A stretch of DNA of 8,231 nucleotides from Nitrospinota bacterium (GTDB lineage: Bacteria > UBA8248). The stretch lies in assembly GCA_003506735.1 (NCBI GenBank), contig DNYS01000002.1:5228-13458 (forward strand), given 5' to 3'. How positions within the stretch are numbered: the first letter of the stretch is position 1; every line of letters starts with the position of its first letter. The translations under genes and the position numbers were made by a program. The notes below the pieces were generated by a model that was given only the letters and a program-made list of their open reading frames with translations, was not told the origin of the DNA and did no database searches. Positions 1 to 6,183 of the stretch are shown piece by piece.

Positions 1-16
1 CCCCCCCCCCCCCCCC
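1..16. other. 16-base poly-C run at the window edge
   Basis: The window begins with 16 consecutive C. No gene or regulatory reason is visible. A mononucleotide run exactly at the end of a sequence is typical of a contig edge; on the other strand it is poly-G, which two-colour sequencers produce when signal is lost. I treat it as a probable artefact and distrust the neighbouring ~100 bases accordingly. Confidence 0.6.
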
Positions 17-75
17 GCATCCCGGAAGGACCTGATTTCAGCCTGTTTCCCCAACCGGGAAATTTTATTCCAAAC

Positions 76-156
76 GGAAAGGCGATTCGGGCGAACCGAA
101 CTTTTATCTGGAGCGCTCCCCTTCCGTTCATCCTGACCGAAGAGCAGGCCGCCCGA
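76..156 (+). pseudogene. Possible C-terminal remnant of a second class III aminotransferase
   Basis: Read on the plus strand in the frame starting at 76, this stretch gives Gly-Lys-Ala-Ile-Arg-Ala-Asn, then Ser-Ala-Pro-Leu-Pro-Phe, then ILTEEQAAR. The intact aminotransferase on the minus strand ends with GKSSG, then TIAPPLILTEEQAAR, so the order and spacing of elements match the C-terminal part of this family. Beyond the 22 identical bases, the Ala-Ala-Arg codons differ only at synonymous positions (GCC GCC CGA against GCG GCG CGG), which favours a related coding sequence over a simple copy. After 156 the similarity stops, and the frame runs on antisense into the neighbouring gene without an early stop. 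It could be the end of a convergent paralogue, a decayed duplicate, or a misassembled read end. Its upstream part lies outside the window. Confidence 0.4.
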
Positions 157-244
157 TCCGGAGCCTACCCCCCGGCCTGGAATTTCGTGAGCCCCACTTC
201 GATGGCCGTAGCAACCCGCGCCGCCTGCTCTTCGGTCAGGATGA
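128..244. repeat. 22-bp perfect inverted repeat (128-149 / 223-244)
   Basis: Bases 128-149 are the exact reverse complement of 223-244, with a 73-base spacer that contains the stop codon of the minus-strand aminotransferase. The right arm is coding sequence (ILTEEQA region). The left arm lies in the possible paralogue remnant. In RNA from the minus strand the arms could pair into a long-looped hairpin just past the stop codon, but there is no U-run to make it a standard terminator. Confidence 0.85.
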
Positions 245-1532
245 GCGGCGGGGCGATGGTCAGGGTGTTCGAGGGCCCCTCGGCGATTCCCGAGCTCTTG
301 CCGATGAGGACGCCCTCGTTCTTAACGTAGGAGACGACCTGCGCGGTTTCCTCGCCCGGCAGCGGATCTCCGCCCTCATCCACGAGTTCGATTCCCCAGA
401 GGAGGCCGACGCCCCGGACATCGCCCACGCAGGGAATGTCCTTCAATTTTTTCAGCGCCGTGCCCAGGCCCTCGCCCACCCGCCGGGCGTTTTGGGGCAT
501 ATCCTCGTCCAGCATAATCTCCAGGTTTTTCAGCGCCGCCGCGCACGAGGCCGGGTGGCCGCCGTAGGTGTTGATCTGCATGAAGCCCGTATCGCCCTCG
601 CCGTTCATGACCTGGAACACATCGTCCGTCACCGCCGTCGCGCCGATGGGCAGGTATCCGCTGCTCAGCCCCTTGGCCATCGTCATGATGTCGGGCTTCA
701 CCCCGTAAAGGTCTGAGGCGAAAAGCTCGCCCGTCCGGCCAAAGCCCGTGATCACCTCATCGAGGATCAGGAGCACGCCGTGGCGGGTGCAGACCTCGCG
801 CATTTTCTTCAGGTAGTCCGCCGGGGGCAAAATCACGCCGCCGCCCCCGATGATGGGCTCGGCGATGAAGGCGGCGACCGTGCCCGGGCTCTCGTAGCGG
901 ATCACGGCGTCCAGTTCCTCCGCCAGCCGCTCTGCCAGCTCGGTCTCGCTCGATGCCCCGCTCCGGAAAAAGTAGGGCGCCTGGACGTGGATGACGCCGG
1001 GCATGAGCGGCTCGAAGGGCACGCGGCGGGCGGTCTGCCCCGTCAGGCTCGCTCCCCCGATGTTGCCCCCGTGGTAGCCTTGGTAGCGGGCGATGATCTT
1101 GTAGCGGCCCCCGTTTCGCCGGCCCCAGGAGCGGGCGATTTTGATGGCAGTGTCCACGGCCTCGGAGCCCGAGTTCACGAACCAGATGCGCTCGATATTG
1201 CCCGGAAGGATATCGGCGAGCTTCGAGGCCAGCCGCGCCGCCGGGAGGGTGATTTTGCTGAGGGGATAGTAGGGAAGCTCGAGAAGCTGCCGGTAGACGG
1301 CCTCGGCCACCTCCTTGCGGCCGTAGCCGATGTTCACGCACCAAAGCCCCGCCATGGCGTCGAGAAATTCCTTTCCCTCCCCGTCGGTGACGGTGCAGCC
1401 CTCGCCCCGGACGATCATGTCGAGCGGGTTCTCGTCCAGGCCGCTGTGATTGAGGAACGGATGCCAAACGTGCGCCTTGTCGAGATCGCGGATTTGCTGA
1501 AGGTCCACTTCCGCCGCCGATTCCGGATTCAT
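165..1532 (-). CDS. Class III PLP-dependent aminotransferase (omega-amino acid type)
   Basis: This 455-residue protein is a complete fold-type I, class III aminotransferase. It would move an amino group from an omega-amino acid or amine to pyruvate or a similar keto acid, using pyridoxal phosphate in the cytoplasm. Visible landmarks are the phosphate-binding SGSEAVDTAIK (121-131), YQGYHG (150-155), LILDEVITGFGRTG with cofactor-contacting Asp258 (255-268), MAKGLSSGYLPIGA with the Schiff-base Lys287, and a Thr-Tyr-Gly-Gly-His-Pro turn (322-327). Length is normal for the family. The frame stays open further upstream, but that extension is Arg-rich and unlike the family. I start at the second of two adjacent ATGs (1532; the other is at 1535) because a GGGAG lies 7 nt upstream. 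It follows the FAH-family gene by ~50 bases on the same strand, so the two probably form an operon. The substrate (beta-alanine, GABA, taurine or a diamine derivative) cannot be told from sequence. Confidence 0.93.
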   Translation of the reverse strand: MNPESAAEVDLQQIRDLDKAHVWHPFLNHSGLDENPLDMIVRGEGCTVTDGEGKEFLDAMAGLWCVNIGYGRKEVAEAVYRQLLELPYYPLSKITLPAARLASKLADILPGNIERIWFVNSGSEAVDTAIKIARSWGRRNGGRYKIIARYQGYHGGNIGGASLTGQTARRVPFEPLMPGVIHVQAPYFFRSGASSETELAERLAEELDAVIRYESPGTVAAFIAEPIIGGGGVILPPADYLKKMREVCTRHGVLLILDEVITGFGRTGELFASDLYGVKPDIMTMAKGLSSGYLPIGATAVTDDVFQVMNGEGDTGFMQINTYGGHPASCAAALKNLEIMLDEDMPQNARRVGEGLGTALKKLKDIPCVGDVRGVGLLWGIELVDEGGDPLPGEETAQVVSYVKNEGVLIGKSSGIAEGPSNTLTIAPPLILTEEQAARVATAIEVGLTKFQAGG

Positions 1533-1587
1533 CATTCTTTCTCCCAAAAACGTAGCGGGCGCCGCCGGACGCCCAATCGATCCCGGT

Positions 1588-2583
1588 CTAGAGAATCGTG
1601 TAAACCGGACGGCCCGCCTGAATCTCGTATTTTTGGCGGCCGATCTTCGAAATTTCGCCCTCGATGACATCTCCGGGCCGGAGGAATTTTCCCCACGAGG
1701 CGGCGTTCCCCGCCGGAGAGCCCGTCGCGATGATGTCGCCGGGCCGGAGGGTGGCGATCGTCGAAAGGTAGGCGACCTGCTCGTCCACCTTCCAGACCAT
1801 GTCGCCGGTCGAGGCGTTCTGGCGGAGCTCGCCGTTCACCCAGAGCTTGATGCGCAGCTTGTGGGGGTCCACCCCCTTGCCGTTGAGAAGAATATACGGG
1901 CCGGTCGGCGCGAAACCGTCGGGCCCTTTCATCTCGAACCAGTCGATGAACCGGTTGTCGCCGCTCAGCCGCAGGTTTCCCCGATCGCTCATGTCGTTGA
2001 TGAGGGTGTAGCCGCCGACATGGTCCATCGCCTTCTCGACCGGAATGTTCCGGCCTCCCTGGCCGATGACGACGCCGAGTTCGAGTTCGTAGTCGAGCTT
2101 TTTCATCGAGCGCGGAACGATGACGGGATCGTAGGGGCCGTTGATGCTCGTGGGGGGCTTGATGAAGCAAAAGAGCGGAAGCTCATCCTTGAACTCGGCG
2201 ATCTTGCTTTTCGCCATCTCGGCGGCATGGGCGACATAGTTGCGCGCCATGCAAAACAGCGTCACCTCCGAGACGGGGGGGAGCACCTCCACGCTCTCGG
2301 GATCGAAAACGATGGGCATGCCGTCGAAGGCGAGCGGCTGCTTTTTTCGGCGGAGGATCTTGAGGGCCGAGAGGGCGCTTTCGGCGATCCCCTCGGTGGT
2401 CTCGATGTCGTCCAGAAGCTCCTCGCACGATGGCGCGACGATCTCCTCGGCGGTCTCGAGCGCCTCTAAAGGATCCATGTCCGTGAGCGAAAGCGCGAAC
2501 GATAGGGTCAGGTCGGCGATTCGATCGCCGAACAGGACGCCGACGCGGGGATCTCCTCCCAGGCTGAACGTGCAAATGCGCAT
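1588..2583 (-). CDS. Fumarylacetoacetate hydrolase (FAH) family protein
   Basis: This 331-residue protein belongs to the FAH superfamily, metal-dependent enzymes that hydrolyse, hydrate or decarboxylate oxo-acid intermediates, often from aromatic breakdown. The N-terminal ~100 residues form the variable domain. The catalytic domain follows with ARNYVAHAAEM (113-123), FIKPPTSINGPYDPV (140-154), DYELELGVVIG containing the metal ligands Glu166 and Glu168 (164-174), NDMSDR with the third ligand Asp197 (196-201), KGPDGFAPTGP (219-229) and GDIIATGSPAG (282-292). The E-x-E then Asp spacing is as usual. The start at 2583 is supported by AAGGAG at 2593-2598, 9 nt upstream; the frame extends 14 codons further without a better signal. 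It is the first gene of the pair with the downstream aminotransferase. The exact reaction is unknown; a hydratase or hydrolase for a semialdehyde- or acylpyruvate-type intermediate would fit the pairing. Confidence 0.93.
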   Translation of the reverse strand: MRICTFSLGGDPRVGVLFGDRIADLTLSFALSLTDMDPLEALETAEEIVAPSCEELLDDIETTEGIAESALSALKILRRKKQPLAFDGMPIVFDPESVEVLPPVSEVTLFCMARNYVAHAAEMAKSKIAEFKDELPLFCFIKPPTSINGPYDPVIVPRSMKKLDYELELGVVIGQGGRNIPVEKAMDHVGGYTLINDMSDRGNLRLSGDNRFIDWFEMKGPDGFAPTGPYILLNGKGVDPHKLRIKLWVNGELRQNASTGDMVWKVDEQVAYLSTIATLRPGDIIATGSPAGNAASWGKFLRPGDVIEGEISKIGRQKYEIQAGRPVYTIL

Positions 2584-2802
2584 GCTGCATGTCTCCTTGG
2601 CAGAACGATTCCAGTGCAAATCCACAATATTCGGAACGGCACCATCATACCACTCCCGGCCCCTGGAACAGACCCGCCCGCCCCCACCGCCGGGCCCGGG
2701 CGCCCTCGCCAGCTGAAAAATTAAAGTTTCCGTTACAAATCAAGTATTTGAGTGATTCTAAATAAAACTGCCCCTTAGAGACTCACGCATCCACCCCGCG
2801 CA
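2584..2802. promoter_or_regulatory. Spacer upstream of the FAH-family gene, likely promoter region
   Basis: These 219 bases hold no credible gene. Next to the FAH start is the ribosome binding site AAGGAG (2593-2598). Bases 2650-2702 are very C-rich and read GGGCCCGGG-like on either strand. Bases 2713-2770 are AT-rich and contain a short inverted repeat, TCAA-GTAT-TTGA (2740-2751), a possible operator. I see no convincing -35/-10 pair. The 3' end of the small membrane-protein gene feeds into it from the right without a clear terminator. Confidence 0.4.
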
Positions 2803-3144
2803 TCAGCGCCGCCACGCCGTCCGCTCCTCCCCGGCCGGCAGGCTTGCGCTGTTTCGGTCGGGGCCGCCGGGTTCATCCGGTTTCGAATCGCTGTGCTCGA
2901 TCATCCGCGCGGGCCGGCAGATGGCCCCGTACATCCCCCCCGTCGCGAAGCACCGGTAAAGATCGCCCGTCTTGACGTCGAGCCACCAGGCGTTGGCCAC
3001 CCTCTGGCCCGGAGTGGCCGCAATCTGATACCGGCCGCCCGGCCAGGGCAGGGGCGGGACCGGCGCGGTTTGCCCTAATTGGTTCAAGACGATGGCGCCC
3101 GCCAGGATACCCGCGGCGGCGACGATGGCTTGTGGGTAGTTCAT
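2803..3144 (-). CDS. Small membrane-anchored or exported protein, unknown function
   Basis: I do not recognise this 113-residue protein. Residues 1-28 begin MNYPQAIVAAAGILAGAIVL, a hydrophobic stretch that would serve as an uncleaved signal anchor or signal peptide, followed by a Pro/Gly-rich linker. A short C-terminal domain has WWLDVKTGDLYRC and a Cys-containing segment GAICRPARM, reminiscent of small periplasmic proteins with a Trp-Leu-Asp-x-x-Thr-Gly strand. The last 30 residues are polar and probably disordered. I chose ATG 3144 because GGAGGG lies about 10 nt upstream; the alternative ATG at 3153 directly abuts that site, and the frame also runs up to 3267 through sequence that looks non-coding. 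It appears monocistronic. The membrane segment and the ribosome binding site make a real gene likely, but no function can be assigned. Confidence 0.65.
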   Translation of the reverse strand: MNYPQAIVAAAGILAGAIVLNQLGQTAPVPPLPWPGGRYQIAATPGQRVANAWWLDVKTGDLYRCFATGGMYGAICRPARMIEHSDSKPDEPGGPDRNSASLPAGEERTAWRR

Positions 3145-3237
3145 GCTCTTCATCCCTCCAAGTCGAAAATCCGTGTCCGGCCGGTGTTTGGGGTGAAACC
3201 GGAGATGAACCGGAGACTGGTGGATGCGCGGCCGGTG

Positions 3238-3280
3238 TGGGTCATCCATTAAAACTGCATGGGTCATCCTTTAAACTACA
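3238..3280. repeat. Imperfect tandem direct repeat, two ~22-base units
   Basis: Copy one (3238-3259) and copy two (3260-3280) both begin TGGGTCATCC and continue with a T/A-rich block ending in CTGCA or CTACA. They are head-to-tail with no spacer and differ at a few positions including one indel. The repeat lies between the small membrane-protein gene and the truncated hydrolase. Multiple short subterminal repeats occur at the ends of some insertion sequences, so this may be an element remnant, but no transposase is present and no full terminal inverted repeat is seen. Confidence 0.7.
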
Positions 3281-3295
3281 GAGGAGGGGCCGGAT

Positions 3296-3415
3296 TTATT
3301 CCACGCGCGCGAAGCAGAGAAAGGCCGGAGCCCACCTCACCAGCGGATCGCCGGCCCCCTCCTCCTCGTAATAAATATTGATCTTCCCCGGGCTCTCCAG
3401 GATCAGTGTCGGCAC
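3296..3415 (-). pseudogene. Truncated alpha/beta-hydrolase gene (N-terminal fragment)
   Basis: A GTG start at 3415 has a textbook ribosome binding site, AAGGAG at 3424-3429, 8 nt upstream. The first ~26 codons read as VPTLILESPGKINIYYEEEG then AGDPLV. This is how many alpha/beta-hydrolases begin: a beta-hairpin followed by G-x-G-x-PLV, just before the His-Gly oxyanion motif. The expected His-Gly segment and catalytic residues are missing; the frame instead continues RWAPAFLCFARVE and stops after 39 codons. The sequence therefore seems to leave the hydrolase near 3337, consistent with a deletion or insertion that removed the rest of the gene. A start signal this good argues that a full gene once began here. 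A genuine 39-residue peptide is a less likely alternative. Confidence 0.6.
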
Positions 3416-3642
3416 AAAGAAATCTCCTTCATTGCGAACTTATAAACCGAATTTATGGGTATTCCATATTTTTACGCCTTAGAATATTTCGTCGACAATT
3501 AAAACCTTCGGTAAACGCTGCATGTTCAGCTAGCGGTCCTCGTACATATGAAAGCGCTTGCGCGGGGTCTCGCTCTTTTATACCTTCACCACTATCGGTA
3601 TTTTGAGACGGAATTTGGGGCCGATGGTCCCATTATCTCATA
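3416..3642. promoter_or_regulatory. AT-rich spacer with divergent promoter potential
   Basis: These 227 bases separate the truncated hydrolase (minus) from the PPOX gene (plus) and are distinctly richer in A+T than the genes around them, as expected for promoters. A weak plus-strand candidate is TTGCGC (3558-3563) and TATACC (3579-3584) with a 15-base spacer, shorter than ideal. A palindrome AAGCGCTT overlaps it (3552-3559). No coding or structural RNA signal is convincing. Confidence 0.3.
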
Positions 3643-4269
3643 ATGGAAGTTCCAGAGATGAAAACCATCAACACAATTGAAGAACTCGAGGACCTCTACG
3701 GAAAGCCTCGGGAACCCTCCATCATAAAGGAAACCGATCTTATCATCCCCCACTACCGCACGTTGATCGAGGCCTCCCCTTTCGTGGCGGTCGCGACCGG
3801 TGGGCCCGAGGGGCTTGATTGCTCTCCGCGCGGAGACGAACCCGGCTTCGTGCGCGTCCACGACGAGCGAACGCTGATGCTTCCCGACCGGCATGGCAAC
3901 AACCGAATCGACTCGTTTCGTAACATCGTCCATGATCCGCGCGTGGCGCTTCTTTTTCTGATACCCGGCTCCGGCAACACCCTCCGGGTAAATGGCAATG
4001 CGCGAATCGCCACCGAACCCGCTCTTCTCGAATCCTTCGTATCTCACGGTAAAGCGCCGAGATCCGTGCTCGTGGTAACGGTCGAATCAATATATATTCA
4101 GTGCGCCAGGGCCATCATCCGCTCGGATTTATGGAACCCCGGTAAGCACGTCGAGCCGGACACCCTACCCACTCCGGGGCAGATACTCGATGCGCTGAGT
4201 GGGGGCCGCGTGGACGGCGAGAAATACGACCGGGAGTGGCCCGAGCGCGCCAAGCGGACAATGTGGTGA
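3643..4269 (+). CDS. PPOX-family FMN-binding protein (MSMEG_1061 / DR2398-like)
   Basis: This 208-residue protein is a pyridoxamine-5'-phosphate-oxidase-like split-barrel flavoprotein of the subgroup named after DR2398/MSMEG_1061, not PdxH itself. Such proteins bind FMN or a related cofactor as dimers and are usually uncharacterised oxidoreductases. Family landmarks are LYGKP near the N-terminus (18-22), ASPFVAVAT and the CSPRGDEPGFV strand (60-70), LPDRHGNNRIDSFRNI (80-95), the central strand VALLFLIPG (101-109), TLRVNGNARI (113-122), and the C-terminal YIQCARAIIRSDLW (151-164). Length is normal for the group. ATG 3643 has no clear Shine-Dalgarno; the alternative ATG at 3658 has a weak GGAAG 8 nt upstream, so the start is uncertain by five residues. 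It is the only complete plus-strand gene in the window and converges on the CoA-transferase gene. Confidence 0.9.
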   Translation: MEVPEMKTINTIEELEDLYGKPREPSIIKETDLIIPHYRTLIEASPFVAVATGGPEGLDCSPRGDEPGFVRVHDERTLMLPDRHGNNRIDSFRNIVHDPRVALLFLIPGSGNTLRVNGNARIATEPALLESFVSHGKAPRSVLVVTVESIYIQCARAIIRSDLWNPGKHVEPDTLPTPGQILDALSGGRVDGEKYDREWPERAKRTMW

Positions 4270-4278
4270 GAACTCCTC

Positions 4279-4298
4279 CCGGCGAAAATTCACGCCGG
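4279..4298. terminator. Hairpin between convergent genes, candidate bidirectional terminator
   Basis: CCGGCG (4279-4284) and CGCCGG (4293-4298) form a perfect 6-bp G+C stem with an 8-base A/T-rich loop. It sits in the 30-base gap between the PPOX stop (plus) and the corrected CoA-transferase stop (minus), the usual place for a shared terminator. Neither strand has a clean U-tract directly after the stem, so efficiency is uncertain. Confidence 0.45.
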
Positions 4299-4299
4299 C

Positions 4300-5531
4300 C
4301 TAGATGACTTCTTCCTCTTTCAGCCGGGCAATCTCTTCCGAATCGAGGCCGAGGAGGCCGCCGAAAATCTCATCGTGTGCGCGCCGATGAGGGGCGCCGG
4401 GCGCTCGTAGCCGCCGGGGGATTTTTCCAGCTTGATGGGAAAACCCGGAGCGTGAACGCCCGGCAGCGGCCCGAGGGTGGGATGGAGGGCCTCGCCGATC
4501 ATCCCGCGCTCCCGTAAATGGGGCCAGGCGAGGATTTCCCGAATATCCCGGACCGGGCCGTAGATCACCCTGCCCTCCCGGAGGCGGTGCACGGCCTCGC
4601 CCACCTCTCGCTCTTTCGTCCACTCCCCGATGAGGGCGTCGATCTCCTCGTTGTGGGTGAGGCGGCCGGTCATGTCCGCATAGCGCGCATCACCGATCAG
4701 ATCCCCCCGCCCGATGACGCGGAGGAGATCGCGCCAGTGGCCATCGGTGCCCGTGGCGACGATGAGCCAGCCGTCCCGGGCCGGATAGGAGTTGAACGGG
4801 GAAAGCCGCATGATCCGGTTGCCCATGCGCTCGGGAAGCCCGAGTTCCTCGTAGCAGTCCATGGGCTCATCGAAGATCAGCGAGAACAGGCAGTCCGACA
4901 TCGAGATATCCACGAACTGGCCCTCGCCCGTCCGCTCCCGGTGGAAGAGCGCCGTCATGATTCCGCCGAAGGCGAACGTGCCCCCGAGGCTGTCCCCGAG
5001 CGTCGATCCCGCCTTGGCGGGCGGGCCGTCCGGAAACCCGGTCAGGCTTATCAGCCCCGACGCCGCTTGGATCACCGCATCGTAGGCCTTGAGCCCGGCA
5101 TCGGGCCCCGTCGCGCCGTAGCCCGTGATCGAGCAGTAAACGAGTCCGGGCCGCCCCTCCTTCAGGGAGGGATAATCGATGCCGAGCCGCTTCGCCGTCC
5201 CCGGCCCGAAGTTTTCGACGAGCACGTCCGCCGTATCCGCCAGGCGCAGGAACAGCTCCCGCCCGCGCGGAGCCTTGAGGTCGAGGGTGATGGATTTTTT
5301 GTTCCGCCCCCGCTTGAGGTAGGCGATGCCGATGTCGTCGTCGGCCTGCTTTTGAAACGAGACGCCCTTCGAGCCCACAAAGGGCGGCCGCGAGGCGACA
5401 GGGTCGTCCCCGCCCGGGGGGTTGATGCGGATCACCTCGGCCCCCAGAGCGGCCAAAAACAGCGTCGCCTGGGGCCCGGCCAGATATTGGGTCAGATCCA
5501 GGACCCGGATGCCCTCCAGGGGTTTTTTCAT
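4300..5531 (-). CDS. CaiB/BaiF (family III) CoA-transferase, frameshifted near the C-terminus
   Basis: Family III CoA-transferases move CoA from an acyl-CoA donor to a carboxylic acid acceptor. This protein opens with the usual LEGIRVLDLTQYLAGP (5-20) and AEVIRINPPGGDDP (31-44), then LKRGRNKKSITLDLK (72-86), VLVENFGPGTAKRLGIDY (103-120), SITGYGATGP (134-143), and YDAVIQAASG with the presumed catalytic Asp151, which forms the aspartyl-CoA intermediate. GEGQFVDISM (202-211) and the PAPLIGAHT end (378-386) also fit. After residue 386 the literal frame gives 17 unrelated residues and a stop at 4320. One frame over, the sequence continues DEIFGGLLGLDSEEIARLKE and stops at 4300-4302, the normal family ending. 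One base, most likely a G next to 4374, is missing. Corrected length is 410 residues. The start lies 10 nt after the selenoprotein stop and has no free Shine-Dalgarno, so translation is probably coupled. The substrate is unknown. Confidence 0.9.
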
Positions 5532-5551
5532 GGGGGGGATTCTACCCCCCC
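5532..5551 (-). promoter_or_regulatory. G7/C7 hairpin over the selenoprotein-stop / CoA-transferase-start junction
   Basis: Seven G (5532-5538) and seven C (5545-5551) on the plus strand flank a 6-base loop. In the minus-strand mRNA the stem contains the last glycine codons of the selenoprotein and its UAG, and its 3' edge touches the AUG of the CoA-transferase. It is followed by A-rich, not U-rich, sequence, so it is not a terminator. It leaves the next gene without an accessible ribosome binding site unless a ribosome finishing the upstream gene opens it. The length of each homopolymer arm is also where sequencing error is likely. Confidence 0.6.
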
Positions 5552-6084
5552 AGCAGGATCTTTTTCACCTGGGGCGCGGCGGCGGCGGCGCGGCCGCCGA
5601 TCTCATCCTCGGTGAGGGTGGAGAGGGGATGGAGGACAATGACCGGATCGATGCCGTCCATCCCCAGCGCCGCGCGCTGGACGTGGGCCTCGTGCAAAAA
5701 TGTTTCGGTGACGATGACCGCGGTCGGGACGCCGAGCTGCTCCAGGTAAACCCCGTCGTGCATACAGCACGATGTGCAGGAGCCTCAGTCGCCGATGCCG
5801 GTGATGACGGCATCGTTCTCGGCCGCGATCCGTCCGATGAGCTCCGGCGCGGCGTTTTTGGAAAAGCTCTCTTTCTTGTAATAGGTCACCTCGCCCAGCC
5901 CCTCGCTGGCCTGAAGGAGGGCGAGCGTCTTTTCGAGAAACCGCCGGCCGTTCCATTTCGTGTTGTCGAGAACGCCGACCCGGAGCCCTTCGAGGGAGGC
6001 CGGGCGCTTCGAGATCGGCCGGGGCTCCGCATCCACAGTGCCGCGCGGATCGTAGACGACTTGGTTCGATTCAGGTGGGTTCAT
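5542..6084 (-). CDS. UGSC-family selenoprotein with in-frame TGA = selenocysteine
   Basis: Two adjacent reading frames, 6084-5785 and 5763-5542, are one gene interrupted by an in-frame TGA at 5787-5785. Read through as selenocysteine it gives 180 residues with Sec100 in TGIGD-Sec-GSCTSCCMHDGV, the signature of the UGSC family, whose relatives carry Sec or Cys here. The N-terminal half has LRVGVLDNTKWNGRRFL (34-50), a strand and helix like GrdB- and flavodoxin-type folds. The C-terminal half has VPTAVIVTETFL and DPVIVLHPLSTLTEDEI, also family-like. Sec100 and Cys103 would form a redox-active selenenylsulphide, with Cys106 and Cys107 nearby. The family is thought to be oxidoreductase-like; its reaction is not known to me. 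ATG 6084 has AAGGAG at 6093-6098, 8 nt upstream. A SECIS-type hairpin follows the UGA. It lies between the 371-residue partner and the CoA-transferase on the same strand. Confidence 0.93.
5756..5772 (-). promoter_or_regulatory. Candidate bacterial SECIS element of the UGSC gene
   Basis: In the minus-strand mRNA, UCGUGC and GCACGA form a perfect 6-bp stem closed by the loop UGUAU. Eighteen nucleotides separate the UGA (5787-5785) from the loop, within the 16-37 range described for bacterial SECIS elements, and a G is in the first two loop positions with GU in the loop, as SelB recognition generally needs. A lower stem can be extended by pairing CUCC upstream with GGGG downstream across an internal loop. 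The hairpin is within coding sequence (Ser105 to His109), as is normal in bacteria. Confidence 0.75.
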
Positions 6085-6098
6085 CCGATTTTCTCCTT

Positions 6099-6183
6099 GT
6101 TCAGCTTTCAACTTGCCCAGAGCTTTCAGATTTCAGCGTTAAAAAACCGCCCGGAGCGTTCAGCTTTCAAATCTGCCTAGAGC
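6099..6183. repeat. Near-identical 25/26-base direct repeat with a partial third copy
   Basis: Copies at 6099-6123 and 6158-6183 both start GTTCAGCTTTCAA and end AGAGC, differing only in a short middle block. A partial copy (AGCTTTCAGATTTCAGC) lies at 6121-6137. On the mRNA strand they read as 7-base-period units, GCTGAAA then TCTGAAA. The block fills the spacer between the 371-residue gene and the selenoprotein gene; one copy overlaps the upstream stop codon and the other borders the downstream AAGGAG. A weak CGC/GCG stem followed by GUUUUUU also lies in the spacer and could attenuate transcription. Confidence 0.75.

Noticed and set aside
1535..1670. N-terminal extension of the aminotransferase
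   Set aside because: Overlaps the end of the FAH-family gene, is Arg-rich, and lacks family similarity; a ribosome binding site supports the start at 1532/1535.
757..2469. Long ORFs 757-1467 (minus), 780-1667 (plus), 1532-2170 (minus), 1633-2469 (plus)
   Set aside because: They overlap the aminotransferase and FAH-family genes in other frames and have the composition expected of high-GC shadow ORFs.
3534..3545. Similarity of the reverse strand (GTACGAGGACCG) to a conserved 23S rRNA motif
   Set aside because: Only about 12 bases, lacking two bases of the universal motif, and nothing around it matches rRNA. Taken as coincidence.
5532..5551. G7/C7 hairpin as an intrinsic terminator
   Set aside because: In the direction of transcription it is followed by AUG and A-rich sequence, not a U-tract, and the next gene starts immediately.
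4518..5615. Plus-strand 365-codon ORF opposite the CoA-transferase
   Set aside because: Antisense shadow; the minus-strand gene has clear family motifs throughout.
5542..6111. Two separate genes, a 108-residue and a 73-residue ORF
   Set aside because: They share one frame, only the first has a ribosome binding site (for ATG 6084), and the UGSC motif spans the TGA between them. One selenoprotein is the better reading.
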